DNA of 64,000 bases. It comes from Bacteroidales bacterium. GTDB taxonomy: Bacteria > Bacteroidota > Bacteroidia > Bacteroidales > F082. Position 1 is the stretch's first letter, and the number at the start of each line of letters is the position of its first letter. The DNA lies in NCBI GenBank assembly GCA_016936505.1, contig JAFGXS010000024.1:1-64000 (forward strand), read 5' to 3'. Positions 23,683 to 34,700 of this stretch are shown here, in pieces. The position numbers and the translations under genes were made by a program. A model generated the notes under the pieces. It was given only the letters and a program-made list of their open reading frames with translations. It was not told the origin of the DNA and ran no database searches.

Positions 23683-25923
23683 TCAACCTCCTTTAGATTC
23701 CATTTTACCCGATGAAGAAATTTTTGAGGTTGCATTTGCTTTAGTACTTTGTTCTCCCGGGTAAACTATTTTAAAAGTAATTTGCGGGATTTGTTCCCCA
23801 TTTTCATTAATCAGTTGATGTTTCAAAACCACCAACTTTGGTTGATCTTTAGCTCCAGGGGCATAACAAATATTTACTTTATTAAGCTGTACTGTGATAA
23901 ACTTATTTGACGACTGACGATATAGTGTAGCTAGATTGAAAGGGACATTTGCATAAATATCAGTATATTCTGTAGGCAGTAATCCTCCCATCACCAAAAT
24001 TTTATCAGTAGCCGGCAAAAGGTAAAATCCATAACCTGAAGATTCAGTCACCGGGACTACACTACGACTTGCAAAATCAAAACGCTCATACGCTTTCATT
24101 ACATAAATATTATCGGGAGGTACTGGTTGTATTTCCCACTTCTTATCTGGCTCTCTATACTTTCTACTGAAATCTCCATAAAATTTACCATAGGTATCAT
24201 CATATAGCTTGAAAATATTGTGCCTGCTCGAAACCCATCCCATGTATGGGCCATTAAACTCAAGACAGTACAAATCATAGTCGACCCCCAAGTCAACTTT
24301 GCGCCAACGCTTACCTCCATTTTCGGTATGGAGCAATGTTCCTTTTGAACCACAGGCCCAGCCTTCATCATGCGTTACCATATGAATGTCTTCCAGGTTA
24401 TAGTCTCCTCTGGCTGACTCTTGATATTCCCAGCTATCACCACCATCCTTGGACCTGAAAACCAAACCAAGTATACCACAAATCCATATTTCATCTTTAC
24501 CCATAAAGCTTAAGCTGCTCATCATAACAGAAGTTTGAAATTGGCTTGGAAATTCTTTCTTTACCCAGGAACGGCCGGCATCTGTAGATTTCAAAACAAA
24601 TCCTTTTAGATATTCTGTTTTCAAGGGCAAAATATAGGCTACGTTGGCATCCGTCATTTCAACACTTTTCAGATGCCCTGATACCGGAGAATTAACTTTA
24701 TTCCATTGTTGACCGCCATCATTTGTCACTAAAATAGTTCCATTATTGCCAACGGCAATTCCGTTTTTCGTATTTGCAAAACTGATACTGTTTAAGTTTT
24801 CTCTCGTGGGTGTGTTCATCGGGTACCATGTCGTACCGCCATTATTCGAAAACATAATCATTCCTTTTCTACCACACATCCAGGTATACTTGTTACTCAA
24901 ACTGAAAATATCATTGGCATCGTCTACGGCATAATACTTATTATCGAGCATATAACAAAAGCTATTCTTTTCTGCATAAGTATCATTATCACTCACTCCC
25001 ATCATATGAGCTGCATAAGCCGAACTTTTACGGGTACCTGCAGCATAGACTTTCCAATCCATTTTATTAGATGAGAGACTTCTTATAATCAAACTGCTTT
25101 TTAGCGGCAATTCTTTCCATTTAGCATCAGAAGCTTCTTCATCAGCCCAAAAGCGAACTTGTGCACCATAATCGTAGGGATTATCTACGTTTTTGTTGTA
25201 CTTTGAAGTCCTATACTTTGGTGCAGTTTCATTTTCCTTGTCTTGTTTAATTGAAGCAGGATCTATGCTGGATGCTGCTTTTGCCTTCATTCCTGCAAAT
25301 AGGTTTACCTGATCTTTTGATGAATTTGTATAGGCTGGTGGTTGTGTTCGTTTATCTTCAACATTATCCGATATTCCTACCGATTTGCTTGATTGTGAAG
25401 GTTGAGATTGCACTTTGCGCTGATATCCAGGTATAATAAATGATTTCAAAATCATTGCTATTTCTGCCTGCTTTTGCTGAAACATAGAAGTTGGAACAAT
25501 TCCCATCAAGGTATAGATCTGCCCTTTTTGAATGACATAAAAAACACTTACTGCTACTTGCTTCCCTTTAAATTGAGCGATATAGGATCCTTGTTTACCG
25601 GGAATTCCATTGGTAGATGTTATGTTTTCCAGACTTTGCCTTTGATTACCAGCAAGCAGGAAGTTTTTTTCAAACACCTGAACTAAAATATCCATCGAGA
25701 CACTCGATCCTGCCTGAAAAGAGCGAAGCTGAATAAACGCATTTTCATCAGAACTGGTGAAGTCATACACTTTATCCGTTCCATCCATATACACTTTTGC
25801 CTTCCAACTATCCGGGACATCAATGCTAAACTTGTATTGTTTATCAATATAGTCTTTTGAAAATAAAGGGGTTACTATAAGTACTATTAATGCAAACGAA
25901 AAGAATATTTTATTTGTTCTCAT
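23683..25923 (-). CDS. secreted protein: N-terminal domain shared with the neighbouring gene, plus BNR/Ycf48-like repeats
   Basis: Start moved to MRTNKIFFSFALIVLIV; repeats FSNNGGTTWYPM, VTNDGGQQWNKV, KSTDAGRSWVKK, RSKDGGDSWEYQ, HTENGGKRWRKV. Confidence 0.75.
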   Translation of the reverse strand: MRTNKIFFSFALIVLIVTPLFSKDYIDKQYKFSIDVPDSWKAKVYMDGTDKVYDFTSSDENAFIQLRSFQAGSSVSMDILVQVFEKNFLLAGNQRQSLENITSTNGIPGKQGSYIAQFKGKQVAVSVFYVIQKGQIYTLMGIVPTSMFQQKQAEIAMILKSFIIPGYQRKVQSQPSQSSKSVGISDNVEDKRTQPPAYTNSSKDQVNLFAGMKAKAASSIDPASIKQDKENETAPKYRTSKYNKNVDNPYDYGAQVRFWADEEASDAKWKELPLKSSLIIRSLSSNKMDWKVYAAGTRKSSAYAAHMMGVSDNDTYAEKNSFCYMLDNKYYAVDDANDIFSLSNKYTWMCGRKGMIMFSNNGGTTWYPMNTPTRENLNSISFANTKNGIAVGNNGTILVTNDGGQQWNKVNSPVSGHLKSVEMTDANVAYILPLKTEYLKGFVLKSTDAGRSWVKKEFPSQFQTSVMMSSLSFMGKDEIWICGILGLVFRSKDGGDSWEYQESARGDYNLEDIHMVTHDEGWACGSKGTLLHTENGGKRWRKVDLGVDYDLYCLEFNGPYMGWVSSRHNIFKLYDDTYGKFYGDFSRKYREPDKKWEIQPVPPDNIYVMKAYERFDFASRSVVPVTESSGYGFYLLPATDKILVMGGLLPTEYTDIYANVPFNLATLYRQSSNKFITVQLNKVNICYAPGAKDQPKLVVLKHQLINENGEQIPQITFKIVYPGEQSTKANATSKISSSGKMESKGG

Positions 25924-26084
25924 CGGACAATTATTTGAAATTAAAAACATCCGTTATAAACAATGACTTTCAAATCATTTCTGAATTTATCATGCAAATC
26001 AATAATTCAAAAAACTCAGGCTTGCCATTTTACAGGTATGAAGTTGTTAGCACAGAAACATTAAAGTCTGGAGGAAGGGAATAA

Positions 26085-26160
26085 TCTATCTGGTTTGGAA
26101 CCAATTTCTTAAATTCTCATCCTTTCTGCCAATAAACACTCTGCTTCCGAACCAGATAGA
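26085..26160. repeat. inverted repeat, 16-bp arms with one mismatch, 44-nt loop
   Basis: TCTATCTGGTTTGGAA (26085-26100) / TTCCGAACCAGATAGA (26145-26160). Confidence 0.7.
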
Positions 26161-26181
26161 CAGCGGTGATTTAACCTGTCT

Positions 26182-27090
26182 TTACTGCTTTTTGAAATAA
26201 AAAACAGTACCACTTGAAGAGACTTGTTTCATCTGGCCATTTTCAATGGTATAAGTCGTATTAACAGCCGGATGATACTTGTTATATAATGTAACCTGCT
26301 TACCGCTAGCCTTCCATGTTCCTTCATCACCGGTAGTATAATTTCCCTCTTTCAACTGATGCCGGTCTATATAAGTACCGTCTTTGTTTAATATTATATA
26401 CCAGTAATTCAGAAGGTCTTTTCCATCCGACCGACTTACAAAATTGTAATGCCCTACCATACTGGGTTCATTGCCAATATCTGTCACAGCCGTCGTATTT
26501 GCTGTTTGTGATGCTTTATTGAGCAACGAATTTAACCCTGAGGGCTGTTGTGTTGTTTTCTGTTTAGCAACTGTCTGTTTTGGAAATCCGTCAATAACAA
26601 ATGACTGTGTTACACTTTTTACCTCCGGGCCTTTTTGGCTTATCATACTGGCCGGGATGATAGCAGTCAATACATAGCCTTTACTATTCTGCACAGTATA
26701 AAATGCCGCCATATTAACATCCACATTGTTATATTTCAAAACATACAAACCCATCATACCAGGAATGCCATTTGTAGTGGTATGGTTTACCAGACTTTGT
26801 TTCTGTGTTCCCTGCGGCAACATCTTTTGTTCATAAACCTGGGCCAGCATTGCTGTAGTTACACGTGAATCGGCATCAAAAACCCGCAATTGAACAGCCG
26901 CATTATTATCTGCACTCTGATAATCATATACTTTATCTGAACCATCCATGTGAGATTTCTGGGTCCAACCCTGAGGAAGTTTAATCTTAAACCCATATTT
27001 TGAATCCGTTTGCCATTGAGCACAGGCTTTACTAACGTTAAAGCCGATTGCAATCGTTAAGGCAAAAACAACGATAGTTATCCGTTTCAT
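26182..27090 (-). CDS. secreted uncharacterised protein (paralogous to the N-terminus of the 23683-25923 product)
   Basis: Signal peptide MKRITIVVFALTIAIGFNVSKACA; DGSDKVYDYQSADNNAAVQLRVFDADS and TTNGIPGMMGLYVLKY mirror the neighbour. Confidence 0.75.
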   Translation of the reverse strand: MKRITIVVFALTIAIGFNVSKACAQWQTDSKYGFKIKLPQGWTQKSHMDGSDKVYDYQSADNNAAVQLRVFDADSRVTTAMLAQVYEQKMLPQGTQKQSLVNHTTTNGIPGMMGLYVLKYNNVDVNMAAFYTVQNSKGYVLTAIIPASMISQKGPEVKSVTQSFVIDGFPKQTVAKQKTTQQPSGLNSLLNKASQTANTTAVTDIGNEPSMVGHYNFVSRSDGKDLLNYWYIILNKDGTYIDRHQLKEGNYTTGDEGTWKASGKQVTLYNKYHPAVNTTYTIENGQMKQVSSSGTVFYFKKQ

Positions 27091-27110
27091 GGTTTTAATC
27101 GTTTATAGTC

Positions 27111-27530
27111 TTATTGAACGGTAAACTTTTTCACTACCGGCTCTTTTTTCGTGTCAACAATGGTGATGACAACTTCATACTCACCCTTAGGCCACCCATT
27201 AGTAGGTTTTGACAGGCTTGAATGCAAATTAAGTGTTCCAAACCGATTGCCCGTATCAACAGTTACTGCATCTATTAAAATCTTTTTCTGTCCGATATAA
27301 TACCAGGCGAACTGTACTTTAGTATTTTCTGGCGAATTCTTTAACTCACAACTGAGCAAAATTCCTGGTGTAGTATTTGAAAAGTTTGGGTTATCAGCAT
27401 TGCACTTGTTACTGTTCCCCTGAACGCAAACTTTTACATTTTCCACATGAGCCGAAGTGGCAGAAAATTCGCAACCCGAAAGCATTATAAATGCTGTGGA
27501 CACAATAAAACTCAAGATTATTCTTTTCAT
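27111..27530 (-). CDS. putative lipoprotein of unknown function
   Basis: Lipobox-like TAFIMLSGC; 139 aa; small beta-rich domain. Confidence 0.7.
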   Translation of the reverse strand: MKRIILSFIVSTAFIMLSGCEFSATSAHVENVKVCVQGNSNKCNADNPNFSNTTPGILLSCELKNSPENTKVQFAWYYIGQKKILIDAVTVDTGNRFGTLNLHSSLSKPTNGWPKGEYEVVITIVDTKKEPVVKKFTVQ

Positions 27531-27695
27531 GGCTAATAATTTTATAAAACATTTATTCTAAATAATTGTCTTATAAAATTAACGTCGAAAGTCGCTTTCA
27601 AAAAAATTTACTGATCAGCGAAGGGGAATAATTATTATCTGATAGCTATTGATGATTATTAGATCATTTTACAGGCCACAAAATAAAGATGCAAC

Positions 27696-28457
27696 TTATG
27701 TTAGGGTCTTTAATATTTGCAAAAATGTTTGTTTTTTCCTTTGTGATATTGGAATTCGATCGCCAGTAGATAAAATCACATAACCGCTTCCCTTTTTATC
27801 TACCGATTCAATATAGCTCATGTTAATTAAGTGTGATTGATGCACCCTATAAAAACCAAAGCCTCCGAGCATTTCTTCAACCTCTTTTAAAGGCTTCGAG
27901 ATAACAATCCTATCCTTTCCGGTTACATATATATTGCAATAGTTTTCGTCGGCTTCGCAATGAACCAGTTTTTTTATCTCTACTACATAAACATTGTCAT
28001 TTGTATTTAAGATTATTTTCTTGTCCTGATTCATTTGACTAAAATTATGAATACAGGTATCAATTTGCAGGTTAAGTTGTTCATCATTCTCCAAAGCCTG
28101 TTTTACCTTATCAATAGCAATCCTTAATTCCTTTGGTTGAATTGGTTTTAGAAGGTAATCCAGCGCACTTAGTTTAAGTGCTTTTAATGCATACTGGTCA
28201 TAAGCGGTTGTAAAAACAAATTTAAAATCCTTTTTCTTTAATTTTTTTAGTAAATCAAAACCTGTACCATCCATTAAATGAATGTCAAGTAAAAGAAGGT
28301 CGGGTTGCTCATCGTGCAGCAACTTTAATCCATCAGTTACTGAAGATGCCATTCCTTTGACCTCAACTTCCTGACAATAGAAAGACAGCATATTACTCAG
28401 AGCTTTCCTTGCATTTATTTCATCTTCAATAATTACTGTGCTTATTTTCATAACCAT
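27696..28457 (-). CDS. LytTR-family response regulator
   Basis: REC (VIIEDEINARKALSNML...LLLDIHLMDGTGFDLL...LLKPIQPKEL) and LytTR (VHCEADENYCNIYVTGKDRIVISKPLKEVEEML...FYRVHQSHLINMSYIESVD). Confidence 0.92.
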   Translation of the reverse strand: MVMKISTVIIEDEINARKALSNMLSFYCQEVEVKGMASSVTDGLKLLHDEQPDLLLLDIHLMDGTGFDLLKKLKKKDFKFVFTTAYDQYALKALKLSALDYLLKPIQPKELRIAIDKVKQALENDEQLNLQIDTCIHNFSQMNQDKKIILNTNDNVYVVEIKKLVHCEADENYCNIYVTGKDRIVISKPLKEVEEMLGGFGFYRVHQSHLINMSYIESVDKKGSGYVILSTGDRIPISQRKKQTFLQILKTLT

Positions 28458-28467
28458 TTATGTTTAG

Positions 28468-31400
28468 CTACTGGTAAATCGGGATATCAAAAATTACTAT
28501 AGTTCCCTTAATGTTTCCGGCAAAATCTTTAATCTCTTCCACAGAGAACGTAACCGGAACTTTTTGCTTTTTACTTAATATTTCCAAACGTGTTTTTACA
28601 ATTGATAATGCAACAGATTCGTGATTTGTACCCTTGGCTTCATTAAGCTGCTTACTTGCTGTTATTCCAATCCCATTATCCTTAACAACACATCTGATCA
28701 CATTTCTTCTAAGTTGATAATCTATTGATATCTCCCCTAGGTATTGTATATTTTTAATACCATGTTCAATGGCGTTTTCTAAAAATGGTTGCAAAATCAT
28801 AGGAGGTACAGAATAGTTTTCATCAAGTAACTTCGGATCAACAATAATTCTGTAAACAAATTGCTCATTAAAACGTAATTGCTGCAACTTCATATACAAT
28901 TCTACGGTTTCAAGTTCCTCCGAAATGGAAATTGAATCCTTTCTGCTGTTTTTTAGAATCCGACGAAACAAATGGGCAAAATCAGAAAGGTACTCACCGG
29001 CTTTATGAGGTTCGCTTGAGTATATGTAACTTTGAATAGCTGATAAAGCATTAAAGAAAAAATGCGGGTTCATCTGTGCCCGAAGAAGCTTTTGGTTCAG
29101 ATCCAGATTAAAAAGTGAAAGCTTCAGATTTTTCATCCTGTTCCACCACATGAAATACAATACTAAAAATATCGCCATAAAAAACAAAACAATAAACCAC
29201 AACCTTTTCCAGAAAGGGGGAGTAATCACAATGCTACATTCAACAAGATTAGGATATTTATTACCCTGCACATCTTCAGCCCTAATATGAAAATTATATT
29301 CACCAGGTGGAACATTTGTAAATCTTGCTTCCATATCTGATGAGGAAATCTCCACCCAAGCTTTATTAAAACCCTCAAGTTTATAATAAAACCTGAACGG
29401 AATATGTTGTCCCCAAAGATTTGAACCAATTTGTATCCTAAAGAAATTTTCATTGTGCGACAACTGTATTTTATCTGTTCCCGACAAATTTGGGGTTTTC
29501 AGTTTGTCAAAAACAAGCAATGAAGACAGAAAAATCTTAGGCACATCATATCCTAACTTTATTTCTGATGGATCTATCAGAACCAAGCCATTATCGCCGC
29601 CAAACATCATCCTTCCATCATTAAGTTTTGCTGCTGAAGCATTATTTTCTTTGAAAATTAAGTGTACCGCTGGAGAATAGTTTATTATGCTTTGCTCTTT
29701 ACGATGAAACTTTAAAAGTCCAAGATCTGTCATCAGCCAAACCGATAAAGTATCTTCAGGAAACAATCCATAAATCTGAATATTCTTATATTTTGAACCC
29801 AAGTCTACAGGGTTTATACTCAGAAGATCAGAATTGCCAAAATAAAGACCCTTTGCACCAACCCATACGTTGCCTTCAACATCTGTTTCAATATCATATA
29901 TCATACTTTCTTCTATTCCACTTGGATTTAGCTCTTTTAAAAAACAGACTGATGTATCCTCTTCAGGCAAAAACAAGTGCAATCCGGCTGTGGTAGTTCC
30001 CATCCACAAATGATTATTCTTATCCTTTGCAAGAGAAGTAATCAACCTTGACTCATATGGCTTGAAGAATTTATTCTGAAAACTCTCCTGCATCGATTTT
30101 GTTTTCAGATTAAATTTAGTAAGACCATGTGCCCCCCAAAAACCCAGATAAATATCTCCTTTCTTATCGAAAACCATATCATTATACCAATCGTACTGTG
30201 TACTTTTTGGGTCGTAACTAAATAAACTAAACAATCTGTTTTTAGGATGTAACATACCAAAGCCAACTCCGGCCCAAAGACTAAGAAAAATCTTTCCGTC
30301 AGGGCTTACATGAAGATTTCTGACATGATCTGACGGTAGCCCTTTCGTATTTTTATGATTATAATGAATAAACTCTTCCTTATAAGGATCAAATCTATCC
30401 ACTCCACTTGACGTTGTACCGATCCAAACAACGCCGCTTTGATCTTTTACCATAGCACTCACTGAAGAAGATATCAGGGTTTGATCAATACCTGGTATAT
30501 GAAAATAATATTTAATCCCTTCTGAACCTTGTTTTAGAACAGAAACCCCTTTGGCCGATGAGATCCAGATCTGATGATAATCATCTTCAAAAATTTCATA
30601 AATGTAATTACCAGACAGAGACTGTTTATCTTCCTCATTTGGTTCATAAAACACCATCAACTGGTTATCGATATTGTATTTTACCAGGCCACCTGAAACT
30701 CCAAACCACAAATTACCCTGAGAATCTTCCAACATTGTCCAGGATGAGGTTTGATAAAACAAATGGAAATAACCTCTGTCTGTATCCAACACATAAATTC
30801 CGTCGGTAGAACCAATCCAGAAATTTCCTTTTTTATCGATATGATAATAGGAAACATCATTTCCTCTTTTCTTTCCCGGAACAGACTTGTAGTTACTGCT
30901 TCCAAAATATTCAAACGTGCCCGTTTTTAAATTAAGTTTATGTGGTCCGTTACCTCTGCCTCCCAGCCATAATACATCGGAGCCAACTTTATAAAGTGCA
31001 TGATAATAATAATACGGCTGATTACCCTTTGAATGTTTATAAAAGTTTTTGATTTCAAGGCTTCCTAAATCTATCTTATATAAATAACCCTGATGAGTAT
31101 CCACCCACAGAATACTGTCACCATCATTGAGCAATTTTCTAACAAAAAGGCTGTCCGATAAGTTTGAACCCGGATTGGTAACCAATACTTTTACAAATTC
31201 ATCCATTTTATAATCGTAATAACACAATCCGTTTCGTGTTCCTGCCCATAGCCTTCCGTAAGCATCATTGCAAAGTGCATAAACCATGGTAGAAGGCAGA
31301 GCACCGGGAGTCCAGTCATTAATAAAGTGCCGGATTTTATTTCCATCAAAACGATACAGTCCGTCGGTTCCGGCCAGCCATATATAACCGTATCGATCCT

Positions 31401-31599
31401 GTTCAATATCGACGATAATAGTTGAAGGATGAGCAAACTTAGGGTTAAAATCTAAGAAGCGGGCATAAACATCATTCTTTATACCCTTGATCTCAGGAAA
31501 GGTTTTTGCATCAACAGAAAAAGAAACCACCAACATCCAAAACAAAAACACCATCTTTCCTGAAAATGAAAAGGAGATATTTTGTAATTGAACTTTCAA
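28468..31599 (-). CDS. sensor histidine kinase with periplasmic two-component-regulator beta-propeller, Y_Y_Y domain and LytS-type kinase domain
   Basis: reg_prop motifs (IEQDRYGYIWLAGTDGLYRFDG); Y_Y_Y (RFYYKLEGFNKAWVEI...RFTNVPPGEYNFHIRAED); LytS-type phosphoacceptor motif LRAQMNPHFFFNALSAIQSYI. Confidence 0.9.
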   Translation of the reverse strand: MKVQLQNISFSFSGKMVFLFWMLVVSFSVDAKTFPEIKGIKNDVYARFLDFNPKFAHPSTIIVDIEQDRYGYIWLAGTDGLYRFDGNKIRHFINDWTPGALPSTMVYALCNDAYGRLWAGTRNGLCYYDYKMDEFVKVLVTNPGSNLSDSLFVRKLLNDGDSILWVDTHQGYLYKIDLGSLEIKNFYKHSKGNQPYYYYHALYKVGSDVLWLGGRGNGPHKLNLKTGTFEYFGSSNYKSVPGKKRGNDVSYYHIDKKGNFWIGSTDGIYVLDTDRGYFHLFYQTSSWTMLEDSQGNLWFGVSGGLVKYNIDNQLMVFYEPNEEDKQSLSGNYIYEIFEDDYHQIWISSAKGVSVLKQGSEGIKYYFHIPGIDQTLISSSVSAMVKDQSGVVWIGTTSSGVDRFDPYKEEFIHYNHKNTKGLPSDHVRNLHVSPDGKIFLSLWAGVGFGMLHPKNRLFSLFSYDPKSTQYDWYNDMVFDKKGDIYLGFWGAHGLTKFNLKTKSMQESFQNKFFKPYESRLITSLAKDKNNHLWMGTTTAGLHLFLPEEDTSVCFLKELNPSGIEESMIYDIETDVEGNVWVGAKGLYFGNSDLLSINPVDLGSKYKNIQIYGLFPEDTLSVWLMTDLGLLKFHRKEQSIINYSPAVHLIFKENNASAAKLNDGRMMFGGDNGLVLIDPSEIKLGYDVPKIFLSSLLVFDKLKTPNLSGTDKIQLSHNENFFRIQIGSNLWGQHIPFRFYYKLEGFNKAWVEISSSDMEARFTNVPPGEYNFHIRAEDVQGNKYPNLVECSIVITPPFWKRLWFIVLFFMAIFLVLYFMWWNRMKNLKLSLFNLDLNQKLLRAQMNPHFFFNALSAIQSYIYSSEPHKAGEYLSDFAHLFRRILKNSRKDSISISEELETVELYMKLQQLRFNEQFVYRIIVDPKLLDENYSVPPMILQPFLENAIEHGIKNIQYLGEISIDYQLRRNVIRCVVKDNGIGITASKQLNEAKGTNHESVALSIVKTRLEILSKKQKVPVTFSVEEIKDFAGNIKGTIVIFDIPIYQ

Positions 31600-31719
31600 T
31601 TAGCAAATAATTTTTACTTGCTATAAATTTAAGTCTTTTTCTGAATATGAGTGTTATAATATTAAGAATATCATTGAATTGCATCAAAAAAAATAACAAA
31701 CCCTCTATTTACAAACAAG

Positions 31720-34700
31720 CTATTGTTCATCCGGAATTAATACTGCCGGAAGTTTAGCTACAGCAGCCTTTTTATTCAATTCACTAATTTGATCTGTTAG
31801 AATTGGATTCAATTTATTCAGTTGTTCATCAGTTTGTTTTGATAGTTCTTCATAAACCTCATAATCCTGTTGAGTTGGTTTATGATAAGCTGAACCTATA
31901 ACACTTGACAGATACACGAGCTTGCTGGATAATTTTACAGGATAATTCAACGGGTCTTCAGAAGCATGAGACTTTGTTTGCAAAAGAGCCTGTTCGATGG
32001 TATCCAGTTCATTTATTATCTTTTTTGTTTCTGTCTTTAAACTATCGCCTGATGTAAAGTTATTGAGCTTAGCAAGAACCTGATTCAGTTCTGATTTTGC
32101 AGAACGAATCTTTAAAATTGCTTTTCCCACTTCGTTTATCTTGTTGTAAACCTTCATCTGCAACTGGAATTGAGCCTCGAGATCAGACTGAGAGGATGTA
32201 TAACGTGGATCTTTTGTAACTACAAAAGGCACCTCTTTGCTATTATCTCCAACCTTAAGTTCCATTTGATAAGTTCCCGGCACAATTTTTGGACCTGCTA
32301 AACTCCCACCCCACAACACAGCACCGGGCACACTGGTAGCTGAAGGATATCTTAAGTTCCAAACAAAACGGTTCAAACCATGATGAACAGAAAGCACGCC
32401 TCCCTTCAACTTTTTCTTGTCGGGATTAAAGCGTTTATCATTGTGCAACACTTTACCTGTAGAAGTTTTATTACTGTAATAATTTACTATTTCATTTCCG
32501 GCCTGATCTGAAATTGAAAGTTCAATATTTTCCCCAACTGCACTCTCAGGCAAATAATAATAAATCACCAATCCATTTGGAGGATTCTCTCCCGCAGTCA
32601 TTTGAGGGCTATAATATCCATTCCCGTGTGTTAAATAAGTTGTGTCCGGTTCAAATAACCGAACATCCGCAGTGTCTGAACCAGAACTCAACTGTCTCAA
32701 AACACCCAGATTATCCAATATCCAGAATGCACGACCATGGGTAGCCAAAACCATCTCATCTGCCTGCTTCTGAATGGCTATGTCACGTACAGCAACATGC
32801 GGAAGATTTAAACGAAGTGGTTGCCAAAGTTTCCCTGAGTTAAATGAAACATAAACACCTCCCATAGTACCTGCATACAAAAGATTAGATTCGTAAGGAT
32901 CTTCCCGAATAACAAACGAAGACTCATCAACAGGTAAACCATTGGTTATTTTTATCCAATGGTTTCCAAAATCAGTGGTTTTAAAAATGTAAGGCTCAAA
33001 GTCGTCCTGACGGTAACGCCGGGCAGCCAGATATGCTGTTCCAGGGTCAAAATGAGAAGGTTCAATGATACTAATTGTGGCTTCCTGTGTTAAATCTTTT
33101 GGTGTAACATCCGTCCATGTTTTACCATTATCGGTTGATAAATGTACCAATCCATCATCTGAACCAGCCCAAAAAATACCGGCCTTTACCGGAGATTCGG
33201 CAAAAGCAAAAACTGTATTATAATATTCTACAGCTGAATTATCCTTGGTTATCGGACCACCCGAAGGCTCTTGTTTTGACAATTCATTTCTTGTTAAATC
33301 AGGACTAATTCTTTTCCAACTCATACCCTGATTTGTTGTTCTGTAAACATACTGCGATGCGGTATAAATCTGCTTCGGGTTATGAACCGATTGATAAATA
33401 GGAAAAGTCCATTGAAATCTATCCCGCAAATCTTTAGCACCGTGCCCCATAGCTAAGTCTGGCCATACATCAATAAATTGTTTCTGACCTGAAAGCCTGT
33501 TGTATCTTATCAATAGTCCGTCGTAACTACCCCCATAACTAACATTCGGATTTAATAAATCAGGAATAACAAAGCCACTCTCACCACCTGCAGAGGGCCA
33601 CCAGTCCTTATCAGTTATTGCCCAACCTGATGAACGACTCAGAATCTCAACAGTTGAATTATCCTGCTGTGCCCCAAAAATATGATATGGAAACTGATTA
33701 TCCACCGCAGCATGATAAAACTGAGCCGTAGGTTGATTGCCCTGCGTGGACCATGATTTTCCTCCATCGTAAGAAATTGATGCTCCTCCATCATTTCCGC
33801 CAATCATTATTTCAGGATGATCTGGATTAATCCACATTACATGATTATCAGCATGAGGTGTCCTCATTGGTTTGAAATGATCTCCCCCGTCATTTGATTT
33901 AAAAATACCATCAACCTGAGGCATATAGATTATATTTTTATTTTGCGGATCAACATAGATACGCCCAAAATACCATGAACGCTGCGTTAATTCGGCCTCA
34001 TTATTTCTTCTCGACCATGTTTTACCTCCGTCGTCTGAACGAAAAATGCCACCATTTTTAGCTTCAATAAACGCATAAATGCGATTAGGATCAGAGGGAG
34101 CTATTGCTACAGAAACCTTACCCCATATTCCTTCAGGTAAACCGGGTGCCTTTGAAATATCTTTCCAGGTATCACCACCATCTGCAGACCGATACAAACC
34201 GCTTCCTTTTCCCCCGCTTGACATGGTCCATGGTTTACGAAAAGCCTGCCACATACCAGCAAATAGAATACGCGAATTTGATGGGTCAATAGCAATATCA
34301 GAAGCTCCGGTTTTATCATCCACATACAGCACCTTTTTCCATGTTTTGCCCCCATCAAGGGAACGGTAAATTCCGCGCTCAGGATTATCTCCAAACACAT
34401 GTCCCAAAGCAGCAACAAAAACCACATCTGCATTATTTTTATCAACAACAATCTTGCTAATTACATGTGTCGACTGTAACCCCACATTCTGCCATGTTTG
34501 ACCGGCATCCTCAGATTTATAAACACCATCACCCGTAGCCATATTCCCACGAATAAAAGATTCACCCATTCCTGCATAAATAACATTAGGATCAGACGGA
34601 GCAACTGTTAATGCACCGACAGCTGCTGTTTTAAAATATGCATCAGATATATTTTGCCAATTGATTCCTCCGTTTGTTGTTTTCCATACCCCTCCACCTG

